From Mariniflexile fucanivorans (GTDB lineage: Bacteria > Bacteroidota > Bacteroidia > Flavobacteriales > Flavobacteriaceae), in assembly GCF_004341235.1 (NCBI RefSeq), contig NZ_SLUP01000009.1, positions 1 to 64,000 on the forward strand: a DNA stretch of 64,000 nucleotides. The letters are read 5' to 3'. The translations under genes were made by a program, and so were the position numbers. Of the stretch, positions 55,086 through 64,000 are shown in pieces. Under the pieces are notes generated by a model. It was not told the DNA's origin, did not search any database, and saw nothing but the letters and a program-made list of their open reading frames with translations. Positions within the stretch are counted from its first letter, which is position 1, and every line of letters starts with the position of its first letter.

Positions 55086-56168
55086 ATGGAAAACAAAAAA
55101 GAAATGAGAACGTGGTTGGATGATTTAAATCTAAAACATCCGCTGGTAATTGCAGGACCTTGTAGTGCTGAAACAGAAGAACAAGTATTGAAAATAGCGC
55201 ATGAGCTAAAAAATACGGATGTAAGTTATTTTAGAGCAGGTATTTGGAAACCAAGAACCCGTCCAGGGATGTTTGAAGGTGTAGGTGCTTTAGGTTTAAA
55301 ATGGTTGCAAAAGGTGAAAGCAGAAACTGGTATGAAAATTTGTACCGAAGTTGCAAATGCTGCACATGTAAAATTAGCTTTGGAGCATGATGTCGATTTA
55401 TTATGGATAGGTGCGCGTTCTACTGTAAGCCCTTTTATTATGCAAGAAATTGCAGATGCTTTAGAGGGAACTGATAAACCTGTATTAATTAAAAACCCTG
55501 TAAATCCAGATTTAGCCTTATGGTTAGGTGGTATTGAGCGTATTTACAAATCGGGTGTTAAAAATATTGGTGCTATTCACCGTGGGTTTTCTACATACGA
55601 AAAAACGAAATACAGAAACAACCCAGAATGGCAAATGGCTATTGAATTTCAAAATAAGTATCCAGACATTCCTTTAATTAACGATCCGTCGCATATTACA
55701 GGTAAACGTGATATGATTTTTGATGTATCGCAAACGGCTTTAGATTTGAATTTTGATGGTTTAATGATTGAAACACATTACGATCCAGATAACGCTTGGA
55801 GTGATGCGTCGCAACAAGTAACGCCAGAAAGCTTAATTCAGATTATGAAAGATTTGAAAATAAGAAAAGAAGGTAATACAGAAGAAGATTACAATAAACA
55901 ACTTGATAATTTAAGAGCTCAAATTGATGTGGTTGATAATCAAATTATTGAATTATTAGGCAAGCGTATGAAAGCTTCCGATGGTATTGGAGCTCTTAAA
56001 AAATCTAAAAACGTGGCGGTTTTACAAAGCAAACGCTGGAACGAGATTTTAGGTAAAATGGTTATAGAAGGTGAAGCGCAAGGCTTGAGTGAAGAATTTG
56101 TTTTAAGAATGTTTAAAGCGATTCACCAAGAGTCAATTAATCACCAAGAAAAAATTCTAAACGGTTAA
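55086..56168 (+). CDS. Bifunctional DAHP synthase / chorismate mutase (type II)
   Basis: 360 residues. Residues 1-260 are a DAHP synthase of the KDPG-aldolase-like type (VIAGPCSAETEEQV, RAGIWKPRTRPG, INDPSHITG, DGLMIETHY). From about 270 comes an AroQ chorismate mutase (NLRAQIDVVDNQIIELLGKRM). It links entry to the shikimate pathway with the branch to prephenate, fitting the pheA-tyrA operon and its attenuator. Confidence 0.95.
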   Translation: MENKKEMRTWLDDLNLKHPLVIAGPCSAETEEQVLKIAHELKNTDVSYFRAGIWKPRTRPGMFEGVGALGLKWLQKVKAETGMKICTEVANAAHVKLALEHDVDLLWIGARSTVSPFIMQEIADALEGTDKPVLIKNPVNPDLALWLGGIERIYKSGVKNIGAIHRGFSTYEKTKYRNNPEWQMAIEFQNKYPDIPLINDPSHITGKRDMIFDVSQTALDLNFDGLMIETHYDPDNAWSDASQQVTPESLIQIMKDLKIRKEGNTEEDYNKQLDNLRAQIDVVDNQIIELLGKRMKASDGIGALKKSKNVAVLQSKRWNEILGKMVIEGEAQGLSEEFVLRMFKAIHQESINHQEKILNG

Positions 56169-56180
56169 TATTGTTTTAAA

Positions 56181-56317
56181 AAAGAAGCTGTCTCATAAGT
56201 GTAATTCTCTGTCATATTGAGCTTGTCGAAATATTTCAAATTATTGATAGTCAATATCGATTTTGACAAGCTCAACCTGACAAAGTAAATGTAATACACT
56301 TTTCAGACAGCTTCTTT
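56181..56317. repeat. Intergenic palindromic repeat (family A)
   Basis: AAAGAAGCTGTCTCATAAG at the left pairs with the right end TTTTCAGACAGCTTCTTT, closing a long hairpin with inner arms GTCATATTGAGCTTGTCG and GACAAGCTCAACCTGAC and centre ATTGATAGTCAAT. It is closely similar to 20071-20198. It may also end transcription of the aromatic operon. Confidence 0.8.
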
Positions 56318-56324
56318 GTTTGTA

Positions 56325-56777
56325 TTATTTTTTATTTCTTTTAAAAATATAGCGTGTTATAAAAATACCTTGGCTGTCACCCTTTCCAGCGTCACTTTCA
56401 ACAGCACTGGTTACAAAAGCCAATTCCCAACCTTCCTCAATCATGGTATTTATTTTTGAAGTTATTACGGCATCATTGGCAGCAATATTTTGAAACCGAA
56501 TACCTGCAATGTTGTAAAAGTTTAGCAATTTGGTTTCGTCAAAATCTTTAACACGTATATCACCTCTATCAGATTTGTTACGTTCGTTATCGTCTTCGGT
56601 TTGTGTACTGGTGTAATCTTTGTAATTTTTTTCTTCGTTGGCACTAATAATTCTGGAACGACCTAAGCCATTTGGTACAATAGACTCTACGCTTGTAATT
56701 ACTTTGTACTCTACTTGGGCGTTACTTTCTATAAAAGCGAAAAGAGACATTGCTAATAAAATAAATAATTTTTTCAT
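56325..56777 (-). CDS. Small exported hypothetical protein
   Basis: 150 residues: signal peptide ending SNAQ, then a mixed domain with Asp/Lys-rich middle and a C-terminal IEEGWELAFVTSAV to FITRYIFKRN segment, reminiscent of DUF4177-like folds (GWEL motif). No assigned function. It is convergent with the aromatic operon across a palindromic repeat. Confidence 0.65.
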   Translation of the reverse strand: MKKLFILLAMSLFAFIESNAQVEYKVITSVESIVPNGLGRSRIISANEEKNYKDYTSTQTEDDNERNKSDRGDIRVKDFDETKLLNFYNIAGIRFQNIAANDAVITSKINTMIEEGWELAFVTSAVESDAGKGDSQGIFITRYIFKRNKK

Positions 56778-56874
56778 GTTGTTGGTTTTTTAAAATTAAG
56801 TTGCTAATATAAGTTTTTTTCTTACATTCTATTAAATTGAAAAGTTGTTAATTTGTAATGTTTAAATGAAATGA

Positions 56875-57825
56875 ATGACAGGACTCGTTTATAAATCTAC
56901 AGGAAGCTGGTACACCGTTAAAACCGAACTGGGTGAAACGTACGAATGCCGTATAAAAGGTAAATTTCGAATACAAGGTATTAAAAGCACAAACCCCATT
57001 TCTGTTGGAGATGTTGTAGATTTTGAGTTGGAAACAGATAACAACCAAGAATCGGGCGTTATTCACCACATACACGATAGAACTAATTATATTGTTAGAA
57101 AATCTGTAAATCTATCCAAGCAAACCCACGTTATAGCTTCAAATATCGATCAGGTTTTTTTAATGATAACTATTAATAATCCCCCAACTTTAACCAGTTT
57201 TATAGATCGGTTTTTAGTTACTTCAAATGCCTATTCCATAAAAACCATTTTACTTTTCAATAAAATTGATACGTATGATGAAGAAACACTAAATGAAGTC
57301 AAGTATTTAGCCCATATTTATAGAAAAATAGGATATGAATGTATTGGTGTTTCGGCAGTAACAGGTAAAAATGTAGATAAGGTTAAAGCTTTGATGCATG
57401 ATAAAGTGAGTATGTTTTCAGGGCATTCAGGTGTTGGAAAATCAACCTTAGTAAATACAATTGAACCCGAATTGAACATTAAAACCAAAGAAATTTCAAC
57501 ACTTCATAGCCAAGGACAACATACCACAACTTTTGCAGAAATGTTCGATCTGAGTTTTGGTGGAAAAATTATTGATACTCCTGGTATTAAAGGTTTCGGT
57601 GTGGTTGATATGGACAAGGAAGAAGTAGGCGATTATTTTCCAGAAATATTCAAATTAAAACAAGATTGCAAGTTTAATAATTGCTTGCACATTAAAGAGC
57701 CTAATTGCGCTGTAAAACAAGCGTTAGATCATGATGAAATTGCCTTTTCACGTTACCGCAGCTATGTACAAATTGTAGAAGGTGAAGACGAACATTACAG
57801 AACGGATACCTGGGAAAAGGAATGA
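56875..57825 (+). CDS. rsgA: Ribosome small subunit-dependent GTPase A
   Basis: 316 residues: an OB-fold start, a circularly permuted GTPase (NKID before the P-loop GHSGVGKST, then DTPGIKGF) and a C-terminal zinc finger CKFNNCLHIKEPNC. It assists late maturation of the 30S subunit. dtd overlaps its end by 4 bases. Confidence 0.95.
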   Translation: MTGLVYKSTGSWYTVKTELGETYECRIKGKFRIQGIKSTNPISVGDVVDFELETDNNQESGVIHHIHDRTNYIVRKSVNLSKQTHVIASNIDQVFLMITINNPPTLTSFIDRFLVTSNAYSIKTILLFNKIDTYDEETLNEVKYLAHIYRKIGYECIGVSAVTGKNVDKVKALMHDKVSMFSGHSGVGKSTLVNTIEPELNIKTKEISTLHSQGQHTTTFAEMFDLSFGGKIIDTPGIKGFGVVDMDKEEVGDYFPEIFKLKQDCKFNNCLHIKEPNCAVKQALDHDEIAFSRYRSYVQIVEGEDEHYRTDTWEKE

Positions 57826-58274
57826 AAGTAGTTATTCAACGTGTTTCAAAAGCAAGCGTTACAATTGAACAGGTGAAAGTCGCCGAAATTTCAAATGGAA
57901 TCCTTGTACTTTTAGGTATTGTAGATGATGATACCCAAGAAGATATTAATTGGCTTTCAAATAAAATAGCAAATCTTCGCATTTTTGGTGATGCTGAAGG
58001 CATTATGAATAAATCACTTTTAGACGTTCAGGGCGATGTAATAGCTGTAAGCCAGTTTACACTACATGCTGCAACAAAAAAAGGGAATCGTCCTAGCTAT
58101 TTAAAAGCAGCAAAACCAGATGTTGCCATACCACTTTACGAAGCTTTTGTAAAACAGTTGGAACAAAATTTAGACAAGCCTGTACAAACAGGGCAATTTG
58201 GTGCCGATATGCAGGTGGAATTGATAAATGACGGACCTGTAACAATCATTATCGATTCAAAAAATAAAGAATAG
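57822..58274 (+). CDS. dtd: D-aminoacyl-tRNA deacylase
   Basis: 150 residues. The characteristic SQFTLHAATKKGNRPSY and the cross-subunit NDGPVTIII motif, with MKVVIQRVSKASV at the start, identify DTD, which removes D-amino acids from tRNA. It forms a coupled pair with rsgA. Confidence 0.95.
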   Translation: MKVVIQRVSKASVTIEQVKVAEISNGILVLLGIVDDDTQEDINWLSNKIANLRIFGDAEGIMNKSLLDVQGDVIAVSQFTLHAATKKGNRPSYLKAAKPDVAIPLYEAFVKQLEQNLDKPVQTGQFGADMQVELINDGPVTIIIDSKNKE

Positions 58275-58394
58275 ATCTTTTTTGTAAGATTTTATTTTTT
58301 AAACTAAAAGACAGATATTACGTCTAAATATGATTTTTCTCATGTAATTTATTGTGTTAAAATTATATATTTAGGTTTTTTAATTAGCCTACAT

Positions 58395-60326
58395 ATGTTT
58401 TTAAAGCTAAAATTTATTATAGTCTGTGTTGTTTTTTTTATAACAATGCAAATGTCTTCCCAAGAAAAATTTTATACAAGTTTTTCAATTCCAGCCAATT
58501 TAAATGAAAATGCCAATGCGGTAATTCGTTCAAAACAATTGAATATCACCATTAATGCTGTTGATGATATGACCGTTTATGAAAAAAGCATTATAACTGT
58601 TTTGAATAAAGAAGGCAATAGTAGCTTAGATGCTTATGTGCATTATGATAACAATGTAAAGATTAAAACTTTAGAGGTACAAGTATTCAATCAATTAGGA
58701 GCCCTTATTAAAAAAATTAAAAAGAATGATTTTATAGATGTTAGCGCTGTAGATGGTGGTACACTATATAGCGATTCTAGAGTGAAGTATTTAGAATACA
58801 CCCCCATTTCATACCCATACACCGTAGAATTTATTTGTGAAATCAACACCAAAAACACAGCATTTATAGAGTCCTTTACACCTGTAAACGATTATTTTTT
58901 AAGTGTTGAAAACAGTTCGTATACCATAATTTTTCCAAGTGATATAACTGTTAGAACTAAGGAGAAAAATTTAGAGGGACTCGATTTAACTAAAGAAAAG
59001 TCACAAAATAAAATAAGATATACCATAAAAAATGTTGAGGCTTTCAAACCAGAAGCTTATAGTCCAGCATTTATTGATATTATTCCAAGAATTTTAGTTG
59101 CTACAAATAACTTTTATTACGAAGGGGTATATGCAAATGTTGATGATTGGGAAAGCATGGGTAAATGGTTTTATGATAATTTATTAGTTGGAAGGTCTCA
59201 TGTATCGGAAGGAACTAAAAATAATATTTTGAAGTTGGTAGAAGGTATTAATGATCCTATTGAGAAAGCAAAAATAGTGTATAAATATATTCAAGATAAT
59301 ACGAGATATATAAGTGTTCAGGTTGGAATTGGAGGAATGCAGCCAATTTCAGCATCTGAAGTTGATTTGGTTAAATATGGAGATTGCAAGGGTTTAACAA
59401 ATTACACAAAGGCGTTATTGGAAGTTGTAGGAGTTAAATCTAACTATACAAGACTATATGCTTCACCGAATGAACAGATTAGTGTTGATAAAAATTTTGT
59501 TTCTTTTGGAGGACAAACTAACCATGTTATTCTTAACATCCCTGTTGAAAATCAAGAAGATATCTGGTTAGAATGTACCAGCCAAAAACTTCCTTTTGGT
59601 TTTATAGGCGATTTTACCGATGATCGAGATGTGTTGGTAATAACGCCCGAAGGTGGTAAAATTCAGCATACAAAAAAATATGCAACAGAAGAAAGTTCAC
59701 AATTTATTAATGGAACCTATGCCATATCTAACGACGGGTTAATTGAGGCTAAAGTAACCGTTAATTCTAAAGGGATACAATACGATAATAAATATTGGTT
59801 GGAAACCGAAACGGAAAGAGATTTAGATACCCATTACAAAAAGCGCTGGAACTATGTAAATGGTGTGAGTATAAATACTATGAAAATTAACAATGACAAA
59901 TTGAATAATGAATTTGTAGAAGATATTGATTTTTTAGCACCCAATTACTCTAAAATAGTAGGTAATAGAATGTTGCTTACCCTAAATGCATTAAACAGAA
60001 ACACCAATATTCCAGACCGTTATAGAGATAGAAAACTGCCGCTAAAAATAAAAAGAGGCTTTAAAGATGTTGATGAAGTTGAAATTAAACTACCATCTGA
60101 TTTCACTATAGAATCTCAACCCGATAACGTTTCAATCGAAAATAAATTTGGCAGCTATAAAGCTGAAATTATTGTAAAAGACGATTCAACCTTACTTTAC
60201 AAAAGAGAATGGATAATTAATGATGGTGAATACCCTAAAGAAGATTACGAAGCTTATAGGGATTTTTTTAAAGAAGTAAACAAACAAGACAACGCAAAAA
60301 TAGCATTAATTAAAAACCAACAATAA
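58395..60326 (+). CDS. DUF3857 / transglutaminase-like exported protein 1
   Basis: 643 residues: signal peptide, a DUF3857 domain (about 60-230), a transglutaminase-like core (about 260-400; YGDCKGLTNYTKALLEVVGV, with the Cys, and later FGGQTNHVIL) and a C-terminal beta domain. The Cys-His pair of the core appears intact. Function is unknown; Bacteroidota often encode several. It abuts the next gene, which has the same design. Confidence 0.82.
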   Translation: MFLKLKFIIVCVVFFITMQMSSQEKFYTSFSIPANLNENANAVIRSKQLNITINAVDDMTVYEKSIITVLNKEGNSSLDAYVHYDNNVKIKTLEVQVFNQLGALIKKIKKNDFIDVSAVDGGTLYSDSRVKYLEYTPISYPYTVEFICEINTKNTAFIESFTPVNDYFLSVENSSYTIIFPSDITVRTKEKNLEGLDLTKEKSQNKIRYTIKNVEAFKPEAYSPAFIDIIPRILVATNNFYYEGVYANVDDWESMGKWFYDNLLVGRSHVSEGTKNNILKLVEGINDPIEKAKIVYKYIQDNTRYISVQVGIGGMQPISASEVDLVKYGDCKGLTNYTKALLEVVGVKSNYTRLYASPNEQISVDKNFVSFGGQTNHVILNIPVENQEDIWLECTSQKLPFGFIGDFTDDRDVLVITPEGGKIQHTKKYATEESSQFINGTYAISNDGLIEAKVTVNSKGIQYDNKYWLETETERDLDTHYKKRWNYVNGVSINTMKINNDKLNNEFVEDIDFLAPNYSKIVGNRMLLTLNALNRNTNIPDRYRDRKLPLKIKRGFKDVDEVEIKLPSDFTIESQPDNVSIENKFGSYKAEIIVKDDSTLLYKREWIINDGEYPKEDYEAYRDFFKEVNKQDNAKIALIKNQQ

Positions 60327-62339
60327 ATGAGAATTGCAGCACTTTTATTAAGCCTTTGCTTTTGTATAAGCACGTTCGCCCAAGATTTTGATTTTGGAAA
60401 AATATCTAAAGAAGAATTGGAAGAAAAATTTAATCCATTAGATTCTTCAGCAAATGCTACTTATTTATATAAGTATAGAAAAACATTCTTTGATTATCAG
60501 CAAGAATATGGGTTTAGGTTAATAACCGAAGTTCATGAGCGGATAAAAATATACAACCAAGAAGGATTTGATTATGCAACTACACAAGTAAGACTTGGTA
60601 AAAATGGGGGCGATAAAGAAGAGTTTTCAAGTTTAAAAGCCTACACTTATAATTTAGTTGACGGAAAAATACAAGATGATAAAATTGGTAAAGATGGAAT
60701 TTTTGAATCTGAGTTGCATAAATATGCAGACCAAGTAAAATTTACAATGCCAAATATTAAACCAGGTTGCGTGGTAGAATATAAATATAGAATTAAATCA
60801 CCTTTTATAACTAATGTTGATGAATTTGTGTTCCAGCATGATATTCCTGTAAAAATGATAGAGGCAAAATTTGAGTCTCCAGAGTATTTCAATTTTAAAT
60901 TAAATACCAAAGGATTTTTACCTGTTAGTCCAAATGTTTCAAAAGAGAATGGTAAAATTACATTTATGAACAAAACTAGGTCTCAAAATGGAAATTACAG
61001 CCCCATTGAAACTTCGTATAATTCTTCAGATTTGGATTTTACAAAAAACATAACAAGTTATAATTTATCGAACATTCCAGCTTTAAAAGAAGAACCTTAT
61101 GTAAATAATATAGATAATTATCGGTCTGCTATTAAGTATGAGTTGTCTTATACAAATTTTCCGCAAACACCACAAAAGTACTATTCTACTACTTGGGAAG
61201 ATGTAGTGAAAACAATTTATGAAAGCTCAAGTTTTGGTGGTGAATTAAATAAAACAGGTTATTATGAAAAAGATATAGATGCTATTTTAAGTTCGGTTTC
61301 AGACCCAGTTCAACGTGTTTCACTAATATTTGACTTCGTGAAATCTAAAGTAAAATGGAATGGGTATTATGGCTATTATACCAACGATGGCGTTAGAAAA
61401 GCCTATAAAGATCAAGTAGGTAATGTAGCCGAAATAAATTTGATGTTAACCTCCATGCTTCGTTATGCAGGTTTAAATGCCTACCCTGTTTTAGTAAGTA
61501 CTAGGCAAAATGGGGTTCCGTTATTTCCAACACGAGAGGGTTATAACTATGTGGTGTCGTACGTTAAGTTGCCCGAAGGTGTCATTTTATTGGATGCTAC
61601 AAATAAATACAGTGCACCAAATACACTTCCATTTAGAGCATTAAATTGGCAAGGTCGGGTTATTGCAGAACATGGTGGATCTGAGTTAATTGATCTATAT
61701 CCTAAAGAAATATCTAAAAACTCTATATCTATGATGGCTACCATATCTGAAAATGGGACTTTAGATGGCAGCTATAGAGGAATAAAATATGATCATGATG
61801 CCCTTTCATATAGAGAAAGTTATAATGACACTAAAAAAGAAGATTTTTTAGAGAAATTGGAAAACAAATATGGCGGTATGGAAATTTCAGATTTTGATAT
61901 TAAAAATGATGTAGATATTTCTAAACCTATTGTGGAATCTTATAAATTTTTAAAAGAAAGTCAAGCAGATGTTATTGGAAATAAATTATATTTTTCACCA
62001 CTTTTCTTTTTAAAAACAAGTGAAAACCCATTTAAATTAGAAAAAAGAGAGTTTCCTGTAGATTTTGGGTATCCTTCAAGCACAAAATACATGATAAATA
62101 TCAATTTGCCAGAGGGGTATAAAGTTGAATCTGCTCCAACTCCTGTTGTATTGGCGTTACCAGACAACCTAGGTTCGTTTAAATATAATTTATTGGCATC
62201 CGAGACAAAAATTCAATTGGTTATAGATGTAGAAATAAACCAATCCATTATTTCATCTATTTATTATGATGCCGTAAAAGCGTATTTTAGCAAACTAGTA
62301 GAAAAAGAGGCAGAACAAATTGTTTTAACTAAAGTATAA
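60327..62339 (+). CDS. DUF3857 / transglutaminase-like exported protein 2
   Basis: 670 residues, signal peptide ending TFAQ. DUF3857 (about 55-230) and a transglutaminase-like region (about 330-430; VRKAYKDQVGNVAEINLMLTSM) are present. Where the first protein has GDCKG, this has GNVAE, so the catalytic Cys seems lost. That suggests a non-enzymatic partner to the gene before it. The two genes are adjacent without a gap. Confidence 0.82.
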   Translation: MRIAALLLSLCFCISTFAQDFDFGKISKEELEEKFNPLDSSANATYLYKYRKTFFDYQQEYGFRLITEVHERIKIYNQEGFDYATTQVRLGKNGGDKEEFSSLKAYTYNLVDGKIQDDKIGKDGIFESELHKYADQVKFTMPNIKPGCVVEYKYRIKSPFITNVDEFVFQHDIPVKMIEAKFESPEYFNFKLNTKGFLPVSPNVSKENGKITFMNKTRSQNGNYSPIETSYNSSDLDFTKNITSYNLSNIPALKEEPYVNNIDNYRSAIKYELSYTNFPQTPQKYYSTTWEDVVKTIYESSSFGGELNKTGYYEKDIDAILSSVSDPVQRVSLIFDFVKSKVKWNGYYGYYTNDGVRKAYKDQVGNVAEINLMLTSMLRYAGLNAYPVLVSTRQNGVPLFPTREGYNYVVSYVKLPEGVILLDATNKYSAPNTLPFRALNWQGRVIAEHGGSELIDLYPKEISKNSISMMATISENGTLDGSYRGIKYDHDALSYRESYNDTKKEDFLEKLENKYGGMEISDFDIKNDVDISKPIVESYKFLKESQADVIGNKLYFSPLFFLKTSENPFKLEKREFPVDFGYPSSTKYMININLPEGYKVESAPTPVVLALPDNLGSFKYNLLASETKIQLVIDVEINQSIISSIYYDAVKAYFSKLVEKEAEQIVLTKV

Positions 62340-62665
62340 TGGATATTAAAAACGCACAACAAGAAGTAGATAATTGGATTAAAAACCACGGTGTTCGCTA
62401 TTTTAACGAACTTACCAATATGGCACAACTTACTGAAGAAGTAGGCGAGGTAGCCCGCATTATTGCGCGTCGCTATGGCGAGCAAAGCGAAAAAGAAAGT
62501 GATAAAAATAAAGATTTGGGGGAAGAGCTTGCCGATGTGGTTTTTGTTGTGTTGTGTTTAGCAAACCAAACCGGGATAGACCTGCAAGCTGCTTTTGATA
62601 AAAAATTAGATTTAAAAACCAATCGAGACCACGATAGGCATCACAATAACGAAAAATTAAAATAA
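62339..62665 (+). CDS. MazG-like nucleotide pyrophosphohydrolase
   Basis: 108 residues of the MazG/all-alpha NTP pyrophosphatase type: EEVGEVARIIARRYGE and ELADVVFVVLCLANQTGID give the metal-binding EExxE/ExxD pattern. It hydrolyses nucleoside triphosphates, substrate not known. Its ATG overlaps the preceding stop, and a terminator follows. Confidence 0.9.
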   Translation: MDIKNAQQEVDNWIKNHGVRYFNELTNMAQLTEEVGEVARIIARRYGEQSEKESDKNKDLGEELADVVFVVLCLANQTGIDLQAAFDKKLDLKTNRDHDRHHNNEKLK

Positions 62666-62681
62666 ATAATAAGTATATTTG

Positions 62682-62708
62682 AACGCTTCTTTTAAGAAGC
62701 GTTTTTTT
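62682..62708 (+). terminator. Intrinsic terminator after mazG-like gene
   Basis: Ten-base stem AACGCTTCTT with AAGAAGCGTT and a short loop, then T run. It ends the DUF3857-mazG unit. Confidence 0.85.
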
Positions 62709-62783
62709 ATGGTCAGTTCTAGGGTGTCACATTAAGCTTGTTTAGGTGAAACAGAGAACTATATTTAGCTTTTAATTTATAAA

Positions 62784-64000
62784 ATGAATATCACACTTCA
62801 AAAATCGCAAATCGCAAATCGTCAATCTAAAGTTACTATTACAGGTTCAAAAAGCGAATCGAACAGATTGTTACTTTTACAAGCATTATATCCAACAATT
62901 CATCTAAAAAATGTTTCAAATTCAGATGATAGTTGTTTAATGACAAATGCTTTAAAATCAACATCCGAAGTAGTCGATATTCATCATGCAGGAACCGCCA
63001 TGCGATTTCTAACAGCTTATTTTTCTATCCAAGAAGGAAGGGAAGTCACTCTTACAGGTTCTAAACGTATGAAAGAACGTCCCATTCAAATTTTAGTAGA
63101 AGCTTTAAAAGAACTTGGTGCAGAGATAATTTATGTGGAAAATGAAGGCTATCCACCAATAAAAATCATAGGAAAAAAGCTAACAAAAAATAAAGTGTCA
63201 TTACAGGCGAATGTGAGTAGCCAGTACATTTCAGCATTACTTTTAATAGCCTCCAAACTTGAAAACGGCATTGAATTAACTCTTGAAGGCGAAATAACTT
63301 CCGTACCCTATATAAAAATGACCTTGAGTTTGTTGGATGAAATAGGTGTAGAATCTTCATTTGTAGGCAATACCATCACCGTAAAACCTAACACCCAACA
63401 CCCAATACCAAAAACCTTAACGGTGGAGTCCGATTGGTCTTCAGCTTCCTATTATTTCAGTATAGCAGCACTTTGTGAAGTTGGAACAGAAATCACACTA
63501 TCATCTTACAAAGAAAACTCGTTGCAAGGCGATTCTGTTTTAGTAGATATCTATAAGTCTTTTGGAGTGAAAACTACATTTGAAAATAACTCAATAACGC
63601 TTGTTAAATCTGAAATGGTTGCTACTGAATCAATCATCGAATTCGATTTAGCAAACGCTCCAGATATTGCCCAAACTATTGCGGTTACGAGTTTTGCTTT
63701 AGGATTAGCGTGTAATTTAACAGGATTACATACCCTGAAAATTAAAGAAACCGATAGATTGGTTGCTTTAAAAACCGAAATTGAAAAACTAGGTGGTCAA
63801 GTTCAAATAACAGATAAATCGTTGCATCTTTCAGTATCAAATGGTATTAAAGAATTGGTGCCCATTTCAACTTATAACGACCATAGAATGGCCATGGCAT
63901 TTGCGCCTTTAGCACTTAAAACCCCTATAGTTATTGAAGATTCCGAAGTGGTTTCAAAATCCTATCCAACCTTTTGGGACGACTTAGAATCTATTGGTTT
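62784..64000 (+). CDS. aroA: 3-phosphoshikimate 1-carboxyvinyltransferase, truncated by window end
   Basis: Open from ATG 62784 to the last base, over 400 codons without a stop, so the C-terminus is beyond the window. EPSP synthase motifs are seen: ITGSKSESNRLLLLQAL at the start, HHAGTAMRFLTAYF, and TYNDHRMAMAFAPL near the end. It adds enolpyruvate to shikimate-3-phosphate. It lies 6.6 kb from the aromatic operon, in its own unit. Confidence 0.95.
   Translation, partial: MNITLQKSQIANRQSKVTITGSKSESNRLLLLQALYPTIHLKNVSNSDDSCLMTNALKSTSEVVDIHHAGTAMRFLTAYFSIQEGREVTLTGSKRMKERPIQILVEALKELGAEIIYVENEGYPPIKIIGKKLTKNKVSLQANVSSQYISALLLIASKLENGIELTLEGEITSVPYIKMTLSLLDEIGVESSFVGNTITVKPNTQHPIPKTLTVESDWSSASYYFSIAALCEVGTEITLSSYKENSLQGDSVLVDIYKSFGVKTTFENNSITLVKSEMVATESIIEFDLANAPDIAQTIAVTSFALGLACNLTGLHTLKIKETDRLVALKTEIEKLGGQVQITDKSLHLSVSNGIKELVPISTYNDHRMAMAFAPLALKTPIVIEDSEVVSKSYPTFWDDLESIG

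Noticed and set aside
58273-58302. Terminator after dtd
   Set aside because: The stem ATCTT/AAGAT is only 5 bp and AT-rich; the T run is interrupted, so support is too weak.
62715-62750. Partial copy of the family A inner arm before aroA
   Set aside because: Only a short stretch around TTAAGCTTGT resembles it and there is no matching second arm, so it is mentioned but not called.

Overview
The window is AT-rich, tightly packed bacterial DNA that reads as chromosome of a member of the Flavobacteriaceae (Bacteroidota), probably marine. Supporting signs are C-terminal type IX secretion (T9SS) sorting domains of both type A and type B, a GldA-like gliding ABC subunit, a PID-CTERM-like peptide, Bacteroidota-type promoters (TAnnTTTG) without clear Shine-Dalgarno sequences, and families typical of the group (DUF3857 proteins, plug-domain proteins, a bifunctional DAHP synthase/chorismate mutase). 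No rRNA, tRNA, CRISPR array or prophage was seen.

Positions 1-3250 hold the most unusual region: an integron-like cassette array. Three ~135-bp imperfect palindromes (79-210, 863-997, 1621-1756) share a 19-nt central hairpin and end in 7-8 bp core boxes of the form GTTRRRY/RYYYAAC. For each of three successive cassettes the two end boxes are exact reverse complements, as expected of excisable circles. The array abuts a 376-aa tyrosine recombinase that appears to lack the extra segment specific to integron integrases and points toward the cassettes. Two cassettes carry exported proteins; the third has no convincing gene.

Positions 3.3-15.8 kb are mostly core genes: a zinc-finger protein, a PID-CTERM peptide, ribE, pdxA, DUF177-rpmF, fabH-accB-accC (fatty acid initiation), a GNAT enzyme, an OmpA-family protein followed by a T9SS type B leucine-rich-repeat protein, a YoaP-like protein, an S41 protease and rnpA. 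Positions 16-18.6 kb are an arsenic resistance operon (arsR, DUF6428, arsC-like, acr3) with two matching candidate ArsR boxes. Then follow secreted or membrane proteins (YwqK-repeat protein, a 52-aa exported peptide, M1 and S8 peptidases), an MBL hydrolase, DUF202 and a cation/proton antiporter (18.7-27.3 kb).

Positions 27.3-36.5 kb carry a GH31 glucosidase, the glgA-glgC-glgB glycogen operon and lepA. Positions 36.7-42.9 kb hold a plug-domain surface protein, an apparent operon of an Lgt paralogue with changed active-site motifs, a radical SAM protein with two CX3CX2C motifs and a small membrane protein, then a T9SS type A protein. Positions 43-51.9 kb carry dusB, pta-ackA, a DUF2807 lipoprotein, a PagL-like lipid A deacylase coupled to metF, and gldA.

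Positions 52.0-56.2 kb are an aromatic amino acid operon (pheA, aminotransferase, tyrA, DAHP synthase/chorismate mutase) preceded by a clear Phe/Tyr-rich leader peptide and attenuator. Positions 56.3-64 kb carry rsgA-dtd, two tandem DUF3857 transglutaminase-like proteins, mazG and a truncated aroA. Three families of dispersed palindromic intergenic repeats are scattered through the window (15.9, 20.1 and 56.2 kb; 40.9 and 50.6 kb; 8.5 and 55.0 kb).
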